Source: an uncultured Shewanella sp. | Lineage (GTDB): Bacteria > Pseudomonadota > Gammaproteobacteria > Enterobacterales > Shewanellaceae | NCBI RefSeq assembly: GCF_947501225.1 | Contig: NZ_CANMUW010000002.1 | Span: 62,001-126,000 of the forward strand | Reading direction: 5' to 3' | Length of the DNA stretch: 64,000 nt | Shown: positions 38,451 through 48,334 of the stretch, piece by piece | How positions within the stretch are numbered: the stretch's first letter is position 1 | Layout: each line of letters opens with the position of its first letter | The notes under the pieces: generated by a model | Databases searched by the model: none | What the model was told of the DNA's origin: nothing | The model's input: only the letters and a program-made list of their open reading frames with translations | Position numbers and translations under genes: made by a program

Positions 38451-39752
38451 ATGGGTACGACAAAGCCAGTCATCGTCATAATTGGTGGTGGAGCCGGAGG
38501 TTTGGAACTTGCCACTCAGTTAGGTCACAAACTGGGTAAGAAAGAGCGGGCTCAAATTATTTTAATCGACAAGAATCGCACCCACATCTGGAAACCTCTG
38601 CTTCATGAGGTAGCAACAGGCTCACTGGACTCAGATCTGGACGGCGTCGTCTATTCGGCTCATGCGGCAAAGCACGGTTACCAGTTCCAGTTAGGCACCT
38701 TCTGTGGCCTGAATACCGATGCTAAATTGCTCACGCTGGCGGCGATCAAGGATGATGCAGGCTTCACCCTTCTGCCCGAACGTCACATGGAATATGACAA
38801 GCTGGTAATAGCAATCGGCAGCGTCAGTAATGACTTCAACACACCCGGGGTCAAAGAACACTGCTATTTTCTCGACTCTCACCAGCAGGCCAACCGTTTC
38901 CACAACGCGCTGTTGGACAGCTTTACCCGGATCCATCAGGCAGACACAGGTAATAAGCTCAATATCGCCATCGTAGGGGGCGGCGCGACAGGTGTCGAGC
39001 TTTCAGCCGAGCTCTATCATGTGACCGAGATGCTGAAAATCTATGGTCTAAACAAGATGACAGCAGAGAAACTTAACATTCATCTGATTGAAGCCGGTCC
39101 ACGCATCCTTCCCGCCCTACCCGAGCGCATTGCAAGCTCTGCCAGGCGAGAGCTCGGTAAATTAGGCGTCAATGTGATGGAAAACACCCGGATCGCCAAG
39201 GCTATCCCAGAGGGATTTGTCACCGCAGAGGGCGACGTAATACAGGCTAACCTGATGTTATGGGCCGCAGGTGTCAAAGCCCCGGACTTCATCAGGGAGA
39301 TGGCGCTTTTTGAGCTCAACAGGGCGAATCAGATCTTGGTTAAACCAAGTTTAGTCAGTACGATAAATGAAGCTATCTACGTCATAGGCGATTGCTGCGC
39401 CTGCAAACAGGCCGACGGCAGCTTTGTCCCGCCCAGAGCCCAATCGGCTCACCAGATGGCGGAATGTGTTGAGAGGAATCTTAACCATGAACTCAACGGC
39501 GAGCCACGTGAGGCCTACACCTATGTCGACCATGGCTCCCTGGTCAACCTGTCCAGATTCAGCACAGTTGGCAGCCTCATGGGCAACCTGACCAAGAATA
39601 CTATGTTTGTCGAGGGAAAAATTGCCAGGCTGGTGTATATCTCACTTTATCGCATGCACCAGAGGGCGATACACGGGACACTAAAGACCGTTGGCTTATG
39701 GTTTGCTGAGAAGGTGATGCGGGTAGTCAGGCCGAGGATGAAGCTGCATTAG
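38451..39752 (+). CDS. ndh: Type II NADH dehydrogenase (NDH-2)
   Basis: A 433-aa FAD-dependent non-proton-pumping NADH:quinone oxidoreductase. The FAD Rossmann motif VIIGGGAGGLELA is at about 9-21, the NADH motif IAIVGGGATGVELSAELY at about 173-190, and the C-terminal FAD segment YVIGDCCACK near 308 is followed by PPRAQSAHQMAECV. A basic amphipathic C-terminus provides membrane attachment. It feeds electrons to the quinone pool at the inner face of the membrane. Good AGGGAGA site. It is a single gene; a DUF3955 gene is convergent downstream. Confidence 0.9.
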   Translation: MGTTKPVIVIIGGGAGGLELATQLGHKLGKKERAQIILIDKNRTHIWKPLLHEVATGSLDSDLDGVVYSAHAAKHGYQFQLGTFCGLNTDAKLLTLAAIKDDAGFTLLPERHMEYDKLVIAIGSVSNDFNTPGVKEHCYFLDSHQQANRFHNALLDSFTRIHQADTGNKLNIAIVGGGATGVELSAELYHVTEMLKIYGLNKMTAEKLNIHLIEAGPRILPALPERIASSARRELGKLGVNVMENTRIAKAIPEGFVTAEGDVIQANLMLWAAGVKAPDFIREMALFELNRANQILVKPSLVSTINEAIYVIGDCCACKQADGSFVPPRAQSAHQMAECVERNLNHELNGEPREAYTYVDHGSLVNLSRFSTVGSLMGNLTKNTMFVEGKIARLVYISLYRMHQRAIHGTLKTVGLWFAEKVMRVVRPRMKLH

Positions 39753-39809
39753 CAAATCTTCTCAGTCTGCTAAAAAGCGAATCGACGGGGCTGAGCCTCA
39801 GACCCGTTT

Positions 39810-40022
39810 CTACTCTCGGCCAGTTCTGCCTTTAATTAAACAAGCCACAAGCATCACCAGGCTCAGGAAGATAAATAACAAAGATATCGGTAACAGGGCA
39901 AAAGACTCGACCAGAATGCCGTTCTCGTCGACCCTTGAGCCAATGACATAAAACGCAAACTGGCACATTAACCCCAGAAACAGGAACAGGAGTGGCCACC
40001 TGAATTTTACTAACTTTTTCAT
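39810..40022 (-). CDS. DUF3955 family small membrane protein
   Basis: A 70-aa inner-membrane protein with hydrophobic segments at about 9-28 and 42-62. The SRVDENGILVESFALLPIS stretch between them matches the DUF3955 signature (GSxVDxxGxLxExF). Ends with a basic tail. Function unknown. It lies between the convergent ndh and the SDR gene, 89 nt downstream of the latter's stop on the same strand. Confidence 0.8.
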   Translation of the reverse strand: MKKLVKFRWPLLFLFLGLMCQFAFYVIGSRVDENGILVESFALLPISLLFIFLSLVMLVACLIKGRTGRE

Positions 40023-40111
40023 TATCCAATAACCTCAAATCAAAGCCCGACAATCAGACATTGGCTCCTTGCCTGCTTCAACCGGGACACATTCTAACCA
40101 AAAAAAAATCA

Positions 40112-40996
40112 CTACTCACTTGTGACCGGCAGCACCTCAGACAGTTCACTGTCGAGCATATTAAGCACCGCCTCGAAGCCATATTTGGGCTGCCAGCCTA
40201 ACTCTGTTTGGGCAAGGCTTGAATCATACACCCTATCGAGCGATTCGGGCAGCTCCCACCCACGATAGATAAAGGCCTCAGCAAGCGCTGGAGCCGACTC
40301 TGTGATCACACGAGGCGCATCGAGATAGAGACCTTCACAGCATGATGGGTTAAATGGGGTGTGCCCGGAGATGATATAACGTCTGAAACCAGGCAGGCGC
40401 TTATCAATCGCACAAGCATGAGCAGCGGCAACATCACGAAAGTCGATGCCGCGACTTAAGCGGTATACGGCCATCAGATCGGCTCTCTCTGGGAAGCAAC
40501 GTGACATCTGCAGTACGGTAACCGGGAGATGAAATAGATCAGATATCTTCTCCAGCAGCTGCTCCGCCGCTATCTTAGATCTGTGATAGACGGTTTTAGG
40601 CTGAGGTTTTACCTTTTCATCGATCCATCCGGCGGTGCCAACGGGCGTAGAAGCGTAGCCATAGAGCGCCGTGGTGCTGGTAAAGACAAAATGCTTAACT
40701 CCATGTTTCAGCCCCTCTAACGCCAGCCGTTCGGTCGCTGTCACGTTAATCGCTTCAAATTCACTATCGGGAAGCAAGCCGACATGAGGCGCGTGTAGTG
40801 CGGCGCAATGGACAATAACATCCACCCCATCTAACGCTTTCTTAAGCAGGCTAATATCACGGATATCGCCAACCAAATCGGCCGTTGAACAGGGCGTGGT
40901 GTCGATCCCCACCACATGATGTTGCTGCATCAGCTTGATATAGATGGCACGACCGATTCTGCCGGCGCTGCCTGTCACTAAAACCTTCACGATCAC
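40112..40996 (-). CDS. NAD-dependent epimerase/dehydratase (extended SDR)
   Basis: A 294-aa extended short-chain dehydrogenase. GSAGRIG at 8-14 is the nucleotide motif, DLVGDIRD near 40 binds the adenine, VHCAALHAP near 63 holds the family alanines, FTSTTALYG near 105 carries the catalytic Thr/Ser, and YHRSK near 137 is the YxxxK pair. It could be a nucleotide-sugar epimerase or a reductase; the C-terminal half is short and does not reveal the substrate. yoaA follows upstream on the strand with 56 nt between. Confidence 0.87.
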   Translation of the reverse strand: MIVKVLVTGSAGRIGRAIYIKLMQQHHVVGIDTTPCSTADLVGDIRDISLLKKALDGVDVIVHCAALHAPHVGLLPDSEFEAINVTATERLALEGLKHGVKHFVFTSTTALYGYASTPVGTAGWIDEKVKPQPKTVYHRSKIAAEQLLEKISDLFHLPVTVLQMSRCFPERADLMAVYRLSRGIDFRDVAAAHACAIDKRLPGFRRYIISGHTPFNPSCCEGLYLDAPRVITESAPALAEAFIYRGWELPESLDRVYDSSLAQTELGWQPKYGFEAVLNMLDSELSEVLPVTSE

Positions 40997-41051
40997 CCTC
41001 CTTTTGAACTGGTGAAAAGGTTTCCCCTTTTCCCTTATACGGCTGATATGC

Positions 41052-42989
41052 CTATTTTATCTGCTTTAAAAAATGGACCGCCTTGTCCATATCTCTGGTT
41101 CTTGCCATGGGCGGCAGAGAGTTAAGGAAAGCCTGTCCGTATGTACGGTTAACGATGCGGTTATCACAGAGGATCAAAACTCCCCTGTCTTTCTCATCCC
41201 GTATCAAGCGACCGACGCCCTGATTGAGCGAGATCACCGCCTGGGGCAGCGAGAGAGCCCAAAAGGGGTCTTTCCCCTCCCGGGTGATACTATCGGCTCT
41301 GGCCTGGTAGAGAGTGTCATCGGGTGACACAAAGGGAAGCTTATCTATGATAACGCAGCTCAGGAGTTTACCGCGTACATCCACCCCCTCCCAAAATGCA
41401 CCGGTTCCCAGCAGCACACCATTACCGAGTTGACGAAACTTCTTAAGCAGGCTCTGTTTACTCCCCTGTCCCTGAACCAGCAAGGGGTAAGCCACCCGGC
41501 TTTGAAGTGCTGCCGCGCAGGCATTCATCATACGATGGCTGGTAAACAGGATAAAGGTTCGCCCCTGAGCGGCATTGATAGCCTGAGTCGCAATATTGAC
41601 GAGATCTTTAACGGCTGCGGCCTGATTACTCACCTTAGCGAGGTGCCTGGGCACACACAAGAGCGCATTATTGGGGTAATCGAAAGGGCTCTCTAAGATC
41701 AACTGTTTGGCTTTAGTTATCCCAAGCCCTTTGGTGAACAGACTCAGATCTCTGTTTATCTGCAGCGTCGCAGAGGTGAAGATCCAACTGGTCTGTGCCT
41801 CGAACAGCTTCTCGCACTCTCGGGCGACATTGATAGGAGCGATACGCAGGGTTAGATAGCGATGGCCATAGTCGACACTATAGGCGGCCTGATCATTTTC
41901 ACATTGAAAGAACACGGTTAACTTACCGATAAAGCCGTTGAGCTTTTCGATGCCATCATCCAGTGCTTCGCTTCGTCCTACATGAGACTGTAATAGTTTT
42001 TCGAGCGACTGAAGCTCTTTTAATACTCCCCAGGAGCAAGCAGATAACTCCCTGTCCCCCATCAGATGCCGCCAATCAGAGCCATTAGAGTCAAACATCA
42101 TCTGATGCCACTCATTAAGCTGGCTGATACACCGGGACGTTAAGGCCTCTATCTGCGGCGAGTCTCTCATCTCGCTGCGATATATGTCGACGATGGCGTT
42201 TAGCAGCTCGGTCAGGCTGCGTGTAGAGGTTTGCTGGCCGAAATAGGTCACGGCGATGTCACTGAGCAGATGAGCCTCATCGAACACCACCACATCCGAG
42301 TCGGGAAGCAGCTCCGCAAATCCGGTCTCTTTCAGTACCCTGTCGGCAAAGAAGAGATGGTGGTTAACCACTATCACCCTGGCATCCATGGCCCTGTTTC
42401 TCGCCTTGCGGGTAAAGCACGCCTCATAGTGGTCGCACCGTTTTCCGGTGCACTTCTCACGGCTGCTGGCAATGAGCGGCAGCACATCGGCATCTTCAGA
42501 TACCGAAGTTAACCCACCGAGATCGCCGTCACTGGTCTGCCCCGCCCACTGATTGATACGAAGCAGATCGTCTAACACCCTTGGGTCGAGTGAATCACAG
42601 CCATTAAGCTGCTTCTCCATCAGTTCCTGGCACAGATAGTTATTTCGCCCCTTCAGCAGTGCGACCTTAGGGGAGATATCCAACATAGAGAGCAGATTAG
42701 GCAGGTCTTTATAAAACAGTTGTTCCTGAAGGTTTTTACTGCCGGTACTGACTATCACCTGCCTGCCACTGAGCAGGGCAGGAATCAAATAAGCGAAGGT
42801 TTTACCTACACCGGTTCCCGCCTCAACGACCAGATCGCTGCTACTACCTATGGCATCACAAACTGCGTCAGCCATCTCAAGCTGTACGTCGCGCGCGTTA
42901 TAGCCCCGAATGTGGCGGGCAAGCATGCCAGCTTCGCCAAACGCCAGTGCGACCTCTTTTTTCAGTCTGCTGGTCATTGTGTCAGTCAA
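41052..42989 (-). CDS. yoaA: ATP-dependent DNA helicase YoaA (DinG/XPD-like)
   Basis: A 645-aa superfamily 2 Fe-S helicase. Walker A is EAGTGVGKT near 57, Walker B VFDEAHLL near 237, and the C-terminal motif VI GVGRLIRDEKDRGVL near 598. Four cysteines for a 4Fe-4S cluster are visible: one in NYLCQEL near 119, and three in KCTGKRCDHYEAC near 187-199. It unwinds DNA 5'-3' and takes part with the HolC clamp-loader subunit in damage tolerance. The length matches E. coli YoaA (636 aa). It starts MTDTMTSRLKKEV; the ATG five codons on is an alternative. Confidence 0.9.
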   Translation of the reverse strand: MTDTMTSRLKKEVALAFGEAGMLARHIRGYNARDVQLEMADAVCDAIGSSSDLVVEAGTGVGKTFAYLIPALLSGRQVIVSTGSKNLQEQLFYKDLPNLLSMLDISPKVALLKGRNNYLCQELMEKQLNGCDSLDPRVLDDLLRINQWAGQTSDGDLGGLTSVSEDADVLPLIASSREKCTGKRCDHYEACFTRKARNRAMDARVIVVNHHLFFADRVLKETGFAELLPDSDVVVFDEAHLLSDIAVTYFGQQTSTRSLTELLNAIVDIYRSEMRDSPQIEALTSRCISQLNEWHQMMFDSNGSDWRHLMGDRELSACSWGVLKELQSLEKLLQSHVGRSEALDDGIEKLNGFIGKLTVFFQCENDQAAYSVDYGHRYLTLRIAPINVARECEKLFEAQTSWIFTSATLQINRDLSLFTKGLGITKAKQLILESPFDYPNNALLCVPRHLAKVSNQAAAVKDLVNIATQAINAAQGRTFILFTSHRMMNACAAALQSRVAYPLLVQGQGSKQSLLKKFRQLGNGVLLGTGAFWEGVDVRGKLLSCVIIDKLPFVSPDDTLYQARADSITREGKDPFWALSLPQAVISLNQGVGRLIRDEKDRGVLILCDNRIVNRTYGQAFLNSLPPMARTRDMDKAVHFLKQIK

Positions 42990-43659
42990 GGGATCACTTC
43001 TTACATTTATCGGAGGTTAATATCATGTTAGAGCCTGTATTATCCCGGTTTATTCAGCTTCTACAAGCGAAATCCCCGGCCAGAAATTTACTTTGCTCTC
43101 CCTGCTGAAATAGATCTCAGACAACTTTCTGTGAAGAAGCCCATCACTGCAATGAAGCAATAATGCAAACAGATGGCGGCGCTGAAACCCGGCCATTTTG
43201 CAATTAAGCTGCCACGCCAACCGTTCAGAAATGAGAACGCGAGCAAGGAGGTGTTCATTGTCAGACGCAGTTCCCTCTGAGTACCTATGTTGCTAGAGAG
43301 TAATACCCAACCGGAGACCGTATCCGCAACGCAAAGCAATAACACTCAATAACAAGCACTTACCTATTTAGGAGTTAAGCGGGTACACCATCAGCTTGAT
43401 ACGAGTGATTAATCATCCAGTAAGGTGAGATCGCAGCAATATTATCCACGTATACGAACAACACCCTGCCACAACCGGGGAAAAACTGACCGACATGGCC
43501 GATAGATGAAGAATATTCATCGGCGGAAATAAGGGGTTGCAATCGATTCTGAAAATGATTAGTTTAAATACAGCGCAGTCAAACAGACTTAATTTCCAGT
43601 TATCGGCCACCAGGCTCAATTTTTAAAATATTAATTTTTTTACGATAAGAGAGATGAAC
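42990..43659. other. Long intergenic region upstream of the histidine leader
   Basis: 670 bp with no gene I can support. An 85-codon open frame on the minus strand (43345-43088) has no ribosome binding site or recognisable family. GATGAA and TTCATC around 43505-43521 make a small hairpin. The last 150 bp are AT-rich and must contain the his promoter. The middle may be a dispersed element, but no second copy was seen in this window. Confidence 0.4.
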
Positions 43660-43707
43660 ATGATACAGCTTACGAACACTATCCATCATCACCATCATCT
43701 GCGGTAG
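43660..43707 (+). CDS. hisL: his operon leader peptide HisL
   Basis: A 15-residue leader, MIQLTNTIHHHHHLR, with five consecutive His codons at 43684-43698. ATG 43660 follows AAGAGAG with 6 nt spacing; an in-frame ATG at 43654 overlaps that site and is less likely. Ribosome stalling at the His codons when charged tRNA-His is scarce would favour the antiterminator fold and allow transcription into hisG. Confidence 0.9.
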   Translation: MIQLTNTIHHHHHLR

Positions 43708-43780
43708 CCTTCGGAAGCTCACTGCCGAGGGACTATTTCCTTCCGGCGGTTGATTCAAGAATATCAAAAACCCCTGGAAG

Positions 43781-43807
43781 GAATTCCAGGGGTTTTTACG
43801 TTTTAGG
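43781..43807 (+). terminator. his attenuator terminator
   Basis: CCCCTGGAA (43781-43789) pairs perfectly with TTCCAGGGG (43794-43802), followed by T5. It lies between the leader peptide and hisG, the position expected of the attenuator hairpin. GC-rich segments at 43703-43750 could form the competing antiterminator. Confidence 0.88.
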
Positions 43808-43910
43808 CTAAAATTTTGTTTTTAAAGAGTTTTACATAAGGCTTCTAAGTTAAAAACGAAACAATTTATAAAATTAAACAGATATTGAATCAACTTACGG
43901 GAAAGAGAAG

Positions 43911-44810
43911 ATGCCAGAATCAAAGAGATTAAGAATCGCCATCCAAAAGTCGGGCCGTCTATCAGTAGAGTCGATGAAGCTGCTTAAGAGTTGCGGTGTT
44001 AAGTTTAATATCAACGAACAGCGTCTTATCGCCCACTCCGACAACATGCCCATCGACCTACTCAGGGTGCGCGACGATGATATTCCCGGCCTGGTCATGG
44101 ATGGGGTTGTCGATATGGGGATCATCGGCGAAAACGTACTCGAAGAGGAGCAGATCGAGCGTGAAAGACTGGATAAGCCCTCCAACTGTATCAAGCTACG
44201 TGAGCTGGATTTCGGTGCCTGCCGACTCTCTCTCGCGGTGCCGAACGAATTCAACTATGAAGACGCCGCCTCCCTCGAGGGACTGAGGATCGCAACCTCC
44301 TACCCTAACCTGCTGCGCCGTTACATGCAGCAGAAGGGGATCACCTACCGTGACTGTATGCTCAAAGGATCGGTAGAGGTCGCTCCCCGGGCGGGACTTG
44401 CCGATGGCATCTGCGACCTAGTCTCAACAGGCGCAACGCTAGAGGCCAATGGTCTGTATGAAACCGAAGTTATCTACCGCTCCAACGCCTGCATCATCCA
44501 ATCTTCTCAGACTCAGGAGCCGATGAAACAGGCGCTGATAGACAAGATCCTCTCCCGTATCAATGGTGTCGTGCGCGCCAAGGAGAGCAAATATATCCTG
44601 CTGCATGCCCCAACCGAGACATTGGAGCAGATTGTCGCCCTGCTGCCCGGCGCCGAGAACCCGACTGTGCTGCCGCTGAACGACGACACCAACCGTGTGG
44701 CTATCCACGCCGTCAGCACAGAAGATCTGTTCTGGGACACCATGGAGGAGCTGACCCAGTTAGGCGCAAGTTCCATCCTGGTTATGCCAATCGAAAAGAT
44801 GATGGGGTAG
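43911..44810 (+). CDS. hisG: ATP phosphoribosyltransferase HisG (long form)
   Basis: A 299-aa enzyme, first step of histidine synthesis: ATP + PRPP to phosphoribosyl-ATP. It is the long, self-sufficient form with a C-terminal ACT-like regulatory domain (about 225-299, including [15 protein letters not shown]) that binds histidine for feedback inhibition. Core motifs are [13 protein letters not shown] at the start, [13 protein letters not shown] near 58, [15 protein letters not shown] near 125 and [19 protein letters not shown] near 165, the PRPP-binding loop. Preceded by leader and attenuator; hisD starts 4 nt after its stop. Confidence 0.96.
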   Translation: MPESKRLRIAIQKSGRLSVESMKLLKSCGVKFNINEQRLIAHSDNMPIDLLRVRDDDIPGLVMDGVVDMGIIGENVLEEEQIERERLDKPSNCIKLRELDFGACRLSLAVPNEFNYEDAASLEGLRIATSYPNLLRRYMQQKGITYRDCMLKGSVEVAPRAGLADGICDLVSTGATLEANGLYETEVIYRSNACIIQSSQTQEPMKQALIDKILSRINGVVRAKESKYILLHAPTETLEQIVALLPGAENPTVLPLNDDTNRVAIHAVSTEDLFWDTMEELTQLGASSILVMPIEKMMG

Positions 44811-44814
44811 AGCA

Positions 44815-46134
44815 ATGCAGATCCTCAATTGGGCATCATTATGTGACAGCGACCGCAAGGCGGCACTCTCCCGCTCCCCCCTGGTGGGTGACGCGACTCT
44901 GGAGCAAGATGTACAAGCCATCGTCGATGAAGTACAGCCAGGCAAAGATGCGGCACTTAAAGCGTTCAGCCAACGTTTCGACGGTGTTGCAGTCGAACAG
45001 TTAAAGTTATCAGAGGCTGAGATAGATGCAGCCTGTGCCCGGGTCGATGAGGAGATAAAACTCGCCGTGGCGCAGGCGATAAGTAATATCGATACCTTTC
45101 ACCGGGCGCAGCAGTTTGAACCTGTGAGCGTCGATACCCAGAAGGGGATCCGCTGCGAGCTGCGCTCTGAGCCTATCGAGAAGGTCGGCTTATACATTCC
45201 CGGTGGCAGCGCACCGCTGATCTCCACCGTGCTTATGCTGGCCCTGCCGGCCAAAATTGCCGGTTGTGAGCAGAGAGTACTGGTCAGCCCGCCACCTATA
45301 AATGATGCCATCGTCTACGCGGCGAAAGCCTGTGGCATCACAGAGATATTTCAGGTCGGCGGCGCACAGGCCATCGCCGCCCTCGCCTTCGGCACCGAAT
45401 CGGTACCCGCGGTCGACAAGATCTTCGGCCCCGGAAACCGCTACGTCACCGAGGCTAAACGTATAGTATCGCAGGACAGTCGCTGCGTGGTGAGCATAGA
45501 CATGCCGGCAGGTCCATCTGAGGTACTGTTGATCGCCGATAAGGAGGCCAATGCCGAGTTTATCGCAGCCGATCTCCTGTCACAGGCGGAGCACGGCCCG
45601 GACTCTCAGGTCATGCTGGTCACGGACAGTGCCGAGCTGGCAGATGAGGTCAATCTGGCACTCACCAGGCAGCTGGAGCGACTGCCGAGGATGGATATTG
45701 CGCAGCAGGCCCTCGAGGCCAGCCGCACCCTGCTGGTCGATAATATGGAGCAGGCCGCCAGAGTCTCAAACCTCTACGGGCCTGAGCACCTTATCATACA
45801 GACCCGAGAGCCCCGTGAAGTGCTGAAGACAATCCGCGCCGCAGGCTCTGTATTCCTTGGCGCCTATACGCCGGAGTCGGTGGGTGATTATGCCAGCGGC
45901 ACTAACCACGTGCTGCCCACCTATGGTTATAGCCGCGCGGTATCCAGCCTCTCTCTGGCAGATTTTTGCCGCCGCTTCACCGTGCAGGAACTAAGCGCCG
46001 AGGGATTAACTGGACTCAGCCAGACCGTGATGACACTGGCCGCCGCCGAGCAGCTCGACGCCCACAAAAATGCGGTTGCCGTTCGAATTGCCAGCCTGAA
46101 CTTTGCTGCAACTCCTGCAGCCAAAGGAGTTTAA
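44815..46134 (+). CDS. hisD: Histidinol dehydrogenase HisD
   Basis: A 439-aa zinc enzyme that oxidises histidinol to histidine in two NAD-dependent steps, the last two reactions of the pathway. Family signatures are GLYIPGGSAPLISTVLML near 122, FGPGNRYVTEAKRIV near 204, IDMPAGPSEVLLIAD near 228, and LSQAEHGPDSQVML near 257 with the zinc-binding Gln-His. The distal ligands lie near GTNHVLPT. The gene begins 4 nt after hisG and is immediately followed by hisC. Confidence 0.96.
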   Translation: MQILNWASLCDSDRKAALSRSPLVGDATLEQDVQAIVDEVQPGKDAALKAFSQRFDGVAVEQLKLSEAEIDAACARVDEEIKLAVAQAISNIDTFHRAQQFEPVSVDTQKGIRCELRSEPIEKVGLYIPGGSAPLISTVLMLALPAKIAGCEQRVLVSPPPINDAIVYAAKACGITEIFQVGGAQAIAALAFGTESVPAVDKIFGPGNRYVTEAKRIVSQDSRCVVSIDMPAGPSEVLLIADKEANAEFIAADLLSQAEHGPDSQVMLVTDSAELADEVNLALTRQLERLPRMDIAQQALEASRTLLVDNMEQAARVSNLYGPEHLIIQTREPREVLKTIRAAGSVFLGAYTPESVGDYASGTNHVLPTYGYSRAVSSLSLADFCRRFTVQELSAEGLTGLSQTVMTLAAAEQLDAHKNAVAVRIASLNFAATPAAKGV

Positions 46135-46135
46135 G

Positions 46136-47191
46136 ATGACGGTAAATACAGAAACTGAAACCACGCTGGCGCGGCGATTAGCCCGTCCCGAGCTGCTCGA
46201 GCTGCAGCCCTATGAGTCTGCCAGACGTATCGGAGGGCGTGGCGATATCTGGATCAACGCCAACGAGTCCCCCTTTAATAACAGTCGGCTCGACAGGGTT
46301 AACCGCTACCCCGAGTGCCAACCGCCTGAGCTTATCTCGGCCTACAGCCTTTACTCGGGTGTCGCTACAGACAACATAATCGCAGCACGTGGCGCCGATG
46401 AGGCGATAGAGCTGCTCATTCGCACCTTCTGTGTTCCCGGTGTCGATTCCATCGCCTGCTTTGGCCCTACCTATGGCATGTATGCCATCAGCGCAAGGAC
46501 CTTCAATGTTGATGTCAATGCACTGAGCCTGACCGACAGCTACCAGCTGCCCGAGGATATTGTGGCTCAGGTCGGCAGTGCCAAACTGGTATTTATCTGT
46601 AACCCTAATAACCCGACGGGAACTGTGATCGACAGGGCCAGCATAGAGGCGGTCATCTCCGCCCTGCCGGATAGCCTGGTGATCGTCGATGAGGCCTACA
46701 TCGAGTTTTGCCCCGACTATAGTGTCGCCGACCTCATTGAAAAATATGATAACTTGGTTGTGCTTCGTACCCTCTCCAAGGCCTTCGCTCTCGCCGGGGC
46801 CCGCTGTGGGTTTATGCTGGCCAAGGCACCGATCTGTGAGATGGTGATGCGCGTCATCGCCCCCTACCCGGTTCCCCTTCCGGTTTCAGAGCTGGCGTGT
46901 GCGGCACTCGGCGAAAACGGCATAGCCTTGATGCGTGAACAGGTCGCCGAACTCAAGGCCAACGGCGAGCGACTGAGCGATGCACTTCGTCGCTGTGGGG
47001 CAAAGGTGTTACCGGCAAACGGCAATTTTGTGCTGGCCCGGTTTGATGCTCCCCAAGCGGCAACCGCTCAGCTAAAGCGAGCCGGTGTGGTCGCCAGAAC
47101 CTATTCAGACCCGCGCCTGAGCAACTGCATACGTTTCAGCTTTAGCAACAGAGAGGAGACCAATTACCTCATCGAACAGCTGTCGCAATAA
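46136..47191 (+). CDS. hisC: Histidinol-phosphate aminotransferase HisC
   Basis: A 351-aa PLP-dependent class II aminotransferase converting imidazole-acetol phosphate to histidinol phosphate with glutamate. INANESPF near 38, CNPNNPTGTV near 157, VDEAYIEFCPDYSV near 184, and the PLP lysine in LRTLSKAFALAGARCGF near 210 are visible. Start ATG 46136 is chosen as AAAGGAG precedes it and its MTVNTETE N-terminus fits; an open frame extends upstream into hisD. It begins 1 nt after the hisD stop. Confidence 0.95.
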   Translation: MTVNTETETTLARRLARPELLELQPYESARRIGGRGDIWINANESPFNNSRLDRVNRYPECQPPELISAYSLYSGVATDNIIAARGADEAIELLIRTFCVPGVDSIACFGPTYGMYAISARTFNVDVNALSLTDSYQLPEDIVAQVGSAKLVFICNPNNPTGTVIDRASIEAVISALPDSLVIVDEAYIEFCPDYSVADLIEKYDNLVVLRTLSKAFALAGARCGFMLAKAPICEMVMRVIAPYPVPLPVSELACAALGENGIALMREQVAELKANGERLSDALRRCGAKVLPANGNFVLARFDAPQAATAQLKRAGVVARTYSDPRLSNCIRFSFSNREETNYLIEQLSQ

Positions 47192-47266
47192 CGATTGAAT
47201 TACTGATGCAATAACTGTCGTAAAAACAACAAGAAAGCATTTAACCAAATTGAAGGTAGAGAGTTC

Positions 47267-48334
47267 ATGAAGCAGAAAATATTATTTATCGACCGCGATG
47301 GCACCATCATAGAAGAGCCCGTCACCGACAAGCAGGTAGACAGCCTGGCCAAATTGGTTTTCGAACCCAATGTGATCCCCGCATTGCTAAAGTTACAAAG
47401 TGCCGGTTATCGCCTGGTAATGGTCAGCAACCAAGACGGCCTGGGTACCCCCTCTTTTCCTAAAGACGACTTCGATGCGCCTCAGGATATGATGATGCAG
47501 ATCCTGACCAGCCAGGGCATTATTTTCGATGATGTGCTTATCTGCCCGCACTTCGACGATGAAAACTGCAGTTGTCGCAAGCCTAAGCTCGGCCTGGTCA
47601 AAGACTACCTGACGCTGGGTAAGGTCGACTTCACTCAATCCGCCGTGATTGGCGATCGTGAAACCGACATGGGACTCGCCGATGCCATGGGCATTCAGGG
47701 GCTGCAATACAACCCAGAGACCCTCAACTGGAATGCCATTGTCGATACGCTGCTCAACCGCAACCGCACTGCAACTGTGGTAAGAACCACTAAAGAGACC
47801 GACATTATGGTCACTATCGATCTCGACTCGCAGGAGAAGGGCAAGATAGCCACCGGCATAGGTTTCTTCGATCACATGCTGGATCAGATCGCCACCCATG
47901 GTAACTTCAAGATGGAGGTCAAGGTCGACGGCGATCTGGAGATAGACGATCATCACAGCGTCGAAGATACGGCGCTGGCGATTGGCGAGGCGCTCAGAGA
48001 GGCCCTGGGCGATAAACGCGGTATCGCACGATTCGGTTTCAGCATCCCGATGGATGAGGCGAGCGCCGAGTGCCTGCTGGATCTCTCCGGTCGCCCCTTC
48101 ATCAAGTTTGACGGCGAGTTCGAGCGTGAGATGGTCGGTGAGATGGCAACCGAGATGGTGCCCCACTTCTTCCGCTCCTTCGCCGATGGCCTGCGCTGCA
48201 CCCTACACCTGAAAACTCAGGGCGATAACGATCACCACAAGGTAGAGAGCCTCTATAAGGTCCTGGGCCGCACCCTGCGTCAGGCGGTTAAGGTTGAAGG
48301 TGATCTGCTCCCCTCGAGTAAAGGTGTCTTATGA
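47267..48334 (+). CDS. hisB: Bifunctional histidinol-phosphatase/imidazoleglycerol-phosphate dehydratase HisB
   Basis: A 355-aa fusion, as in enterics. Residues 1-165 form a HAD-type histidinol phosphatase with nucleophile D9 and acid D11 (IDRDGTII), a Cys-rich zinc loop near [15 protein letters not shown], and [11 protein letters not shown]. Residues about 168-355 are the imidazoleglycerol-phosphate dehydratase with the two metal-binding repeats DHHSVED and DNDHHKVES. It catalyses steps six and eight of the pathway. hisH overlaps the stop by 4 nt. Confidence 0.96.
   Translation: MKQKILFIDRDGTIIEEPVTDKQVDSLAKLVFEPNVIPALLKLQSAGYRLVMVSNQDGLGTPSFPKDDFDAPQDMMMQILTSQGIIFDDVLICPHFDDENCSCRKPKLGLVKDYLTLGKVDFTQSAVIGDRETDMGLADAMGIQGLQYNPETLNWNAIVDTLLNRNRTATVVRTTKETDIMVTIDLDSQEKGKIATGIGFFDHMLDQIATHGNFKMEVKVDGDLEIDDHHSVEDTALAIGEALREALGDKRGIARFGFSIPMDEASAECLLDLSGRPFIKFDGEFEREMVGEMATEMVPHFFRSFADGLRCTLHLKTQGDNDHHKVESLYKVLGRTLRQAVKVEGDLLPSSKGVL

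Noticed and set aside
43088..43345. 85-codon minus-strand frame upstream of the his operon
   Set aside because: Hydrophobic-looking but with no ribosome binding site or family; retained only as part of the unexplained intergenic region.
47393..48166. 257-codon open frame antisense to hisB
   Set aside because: hisB is intact with both domains; the long antisense frame is a codon-usage shadow.
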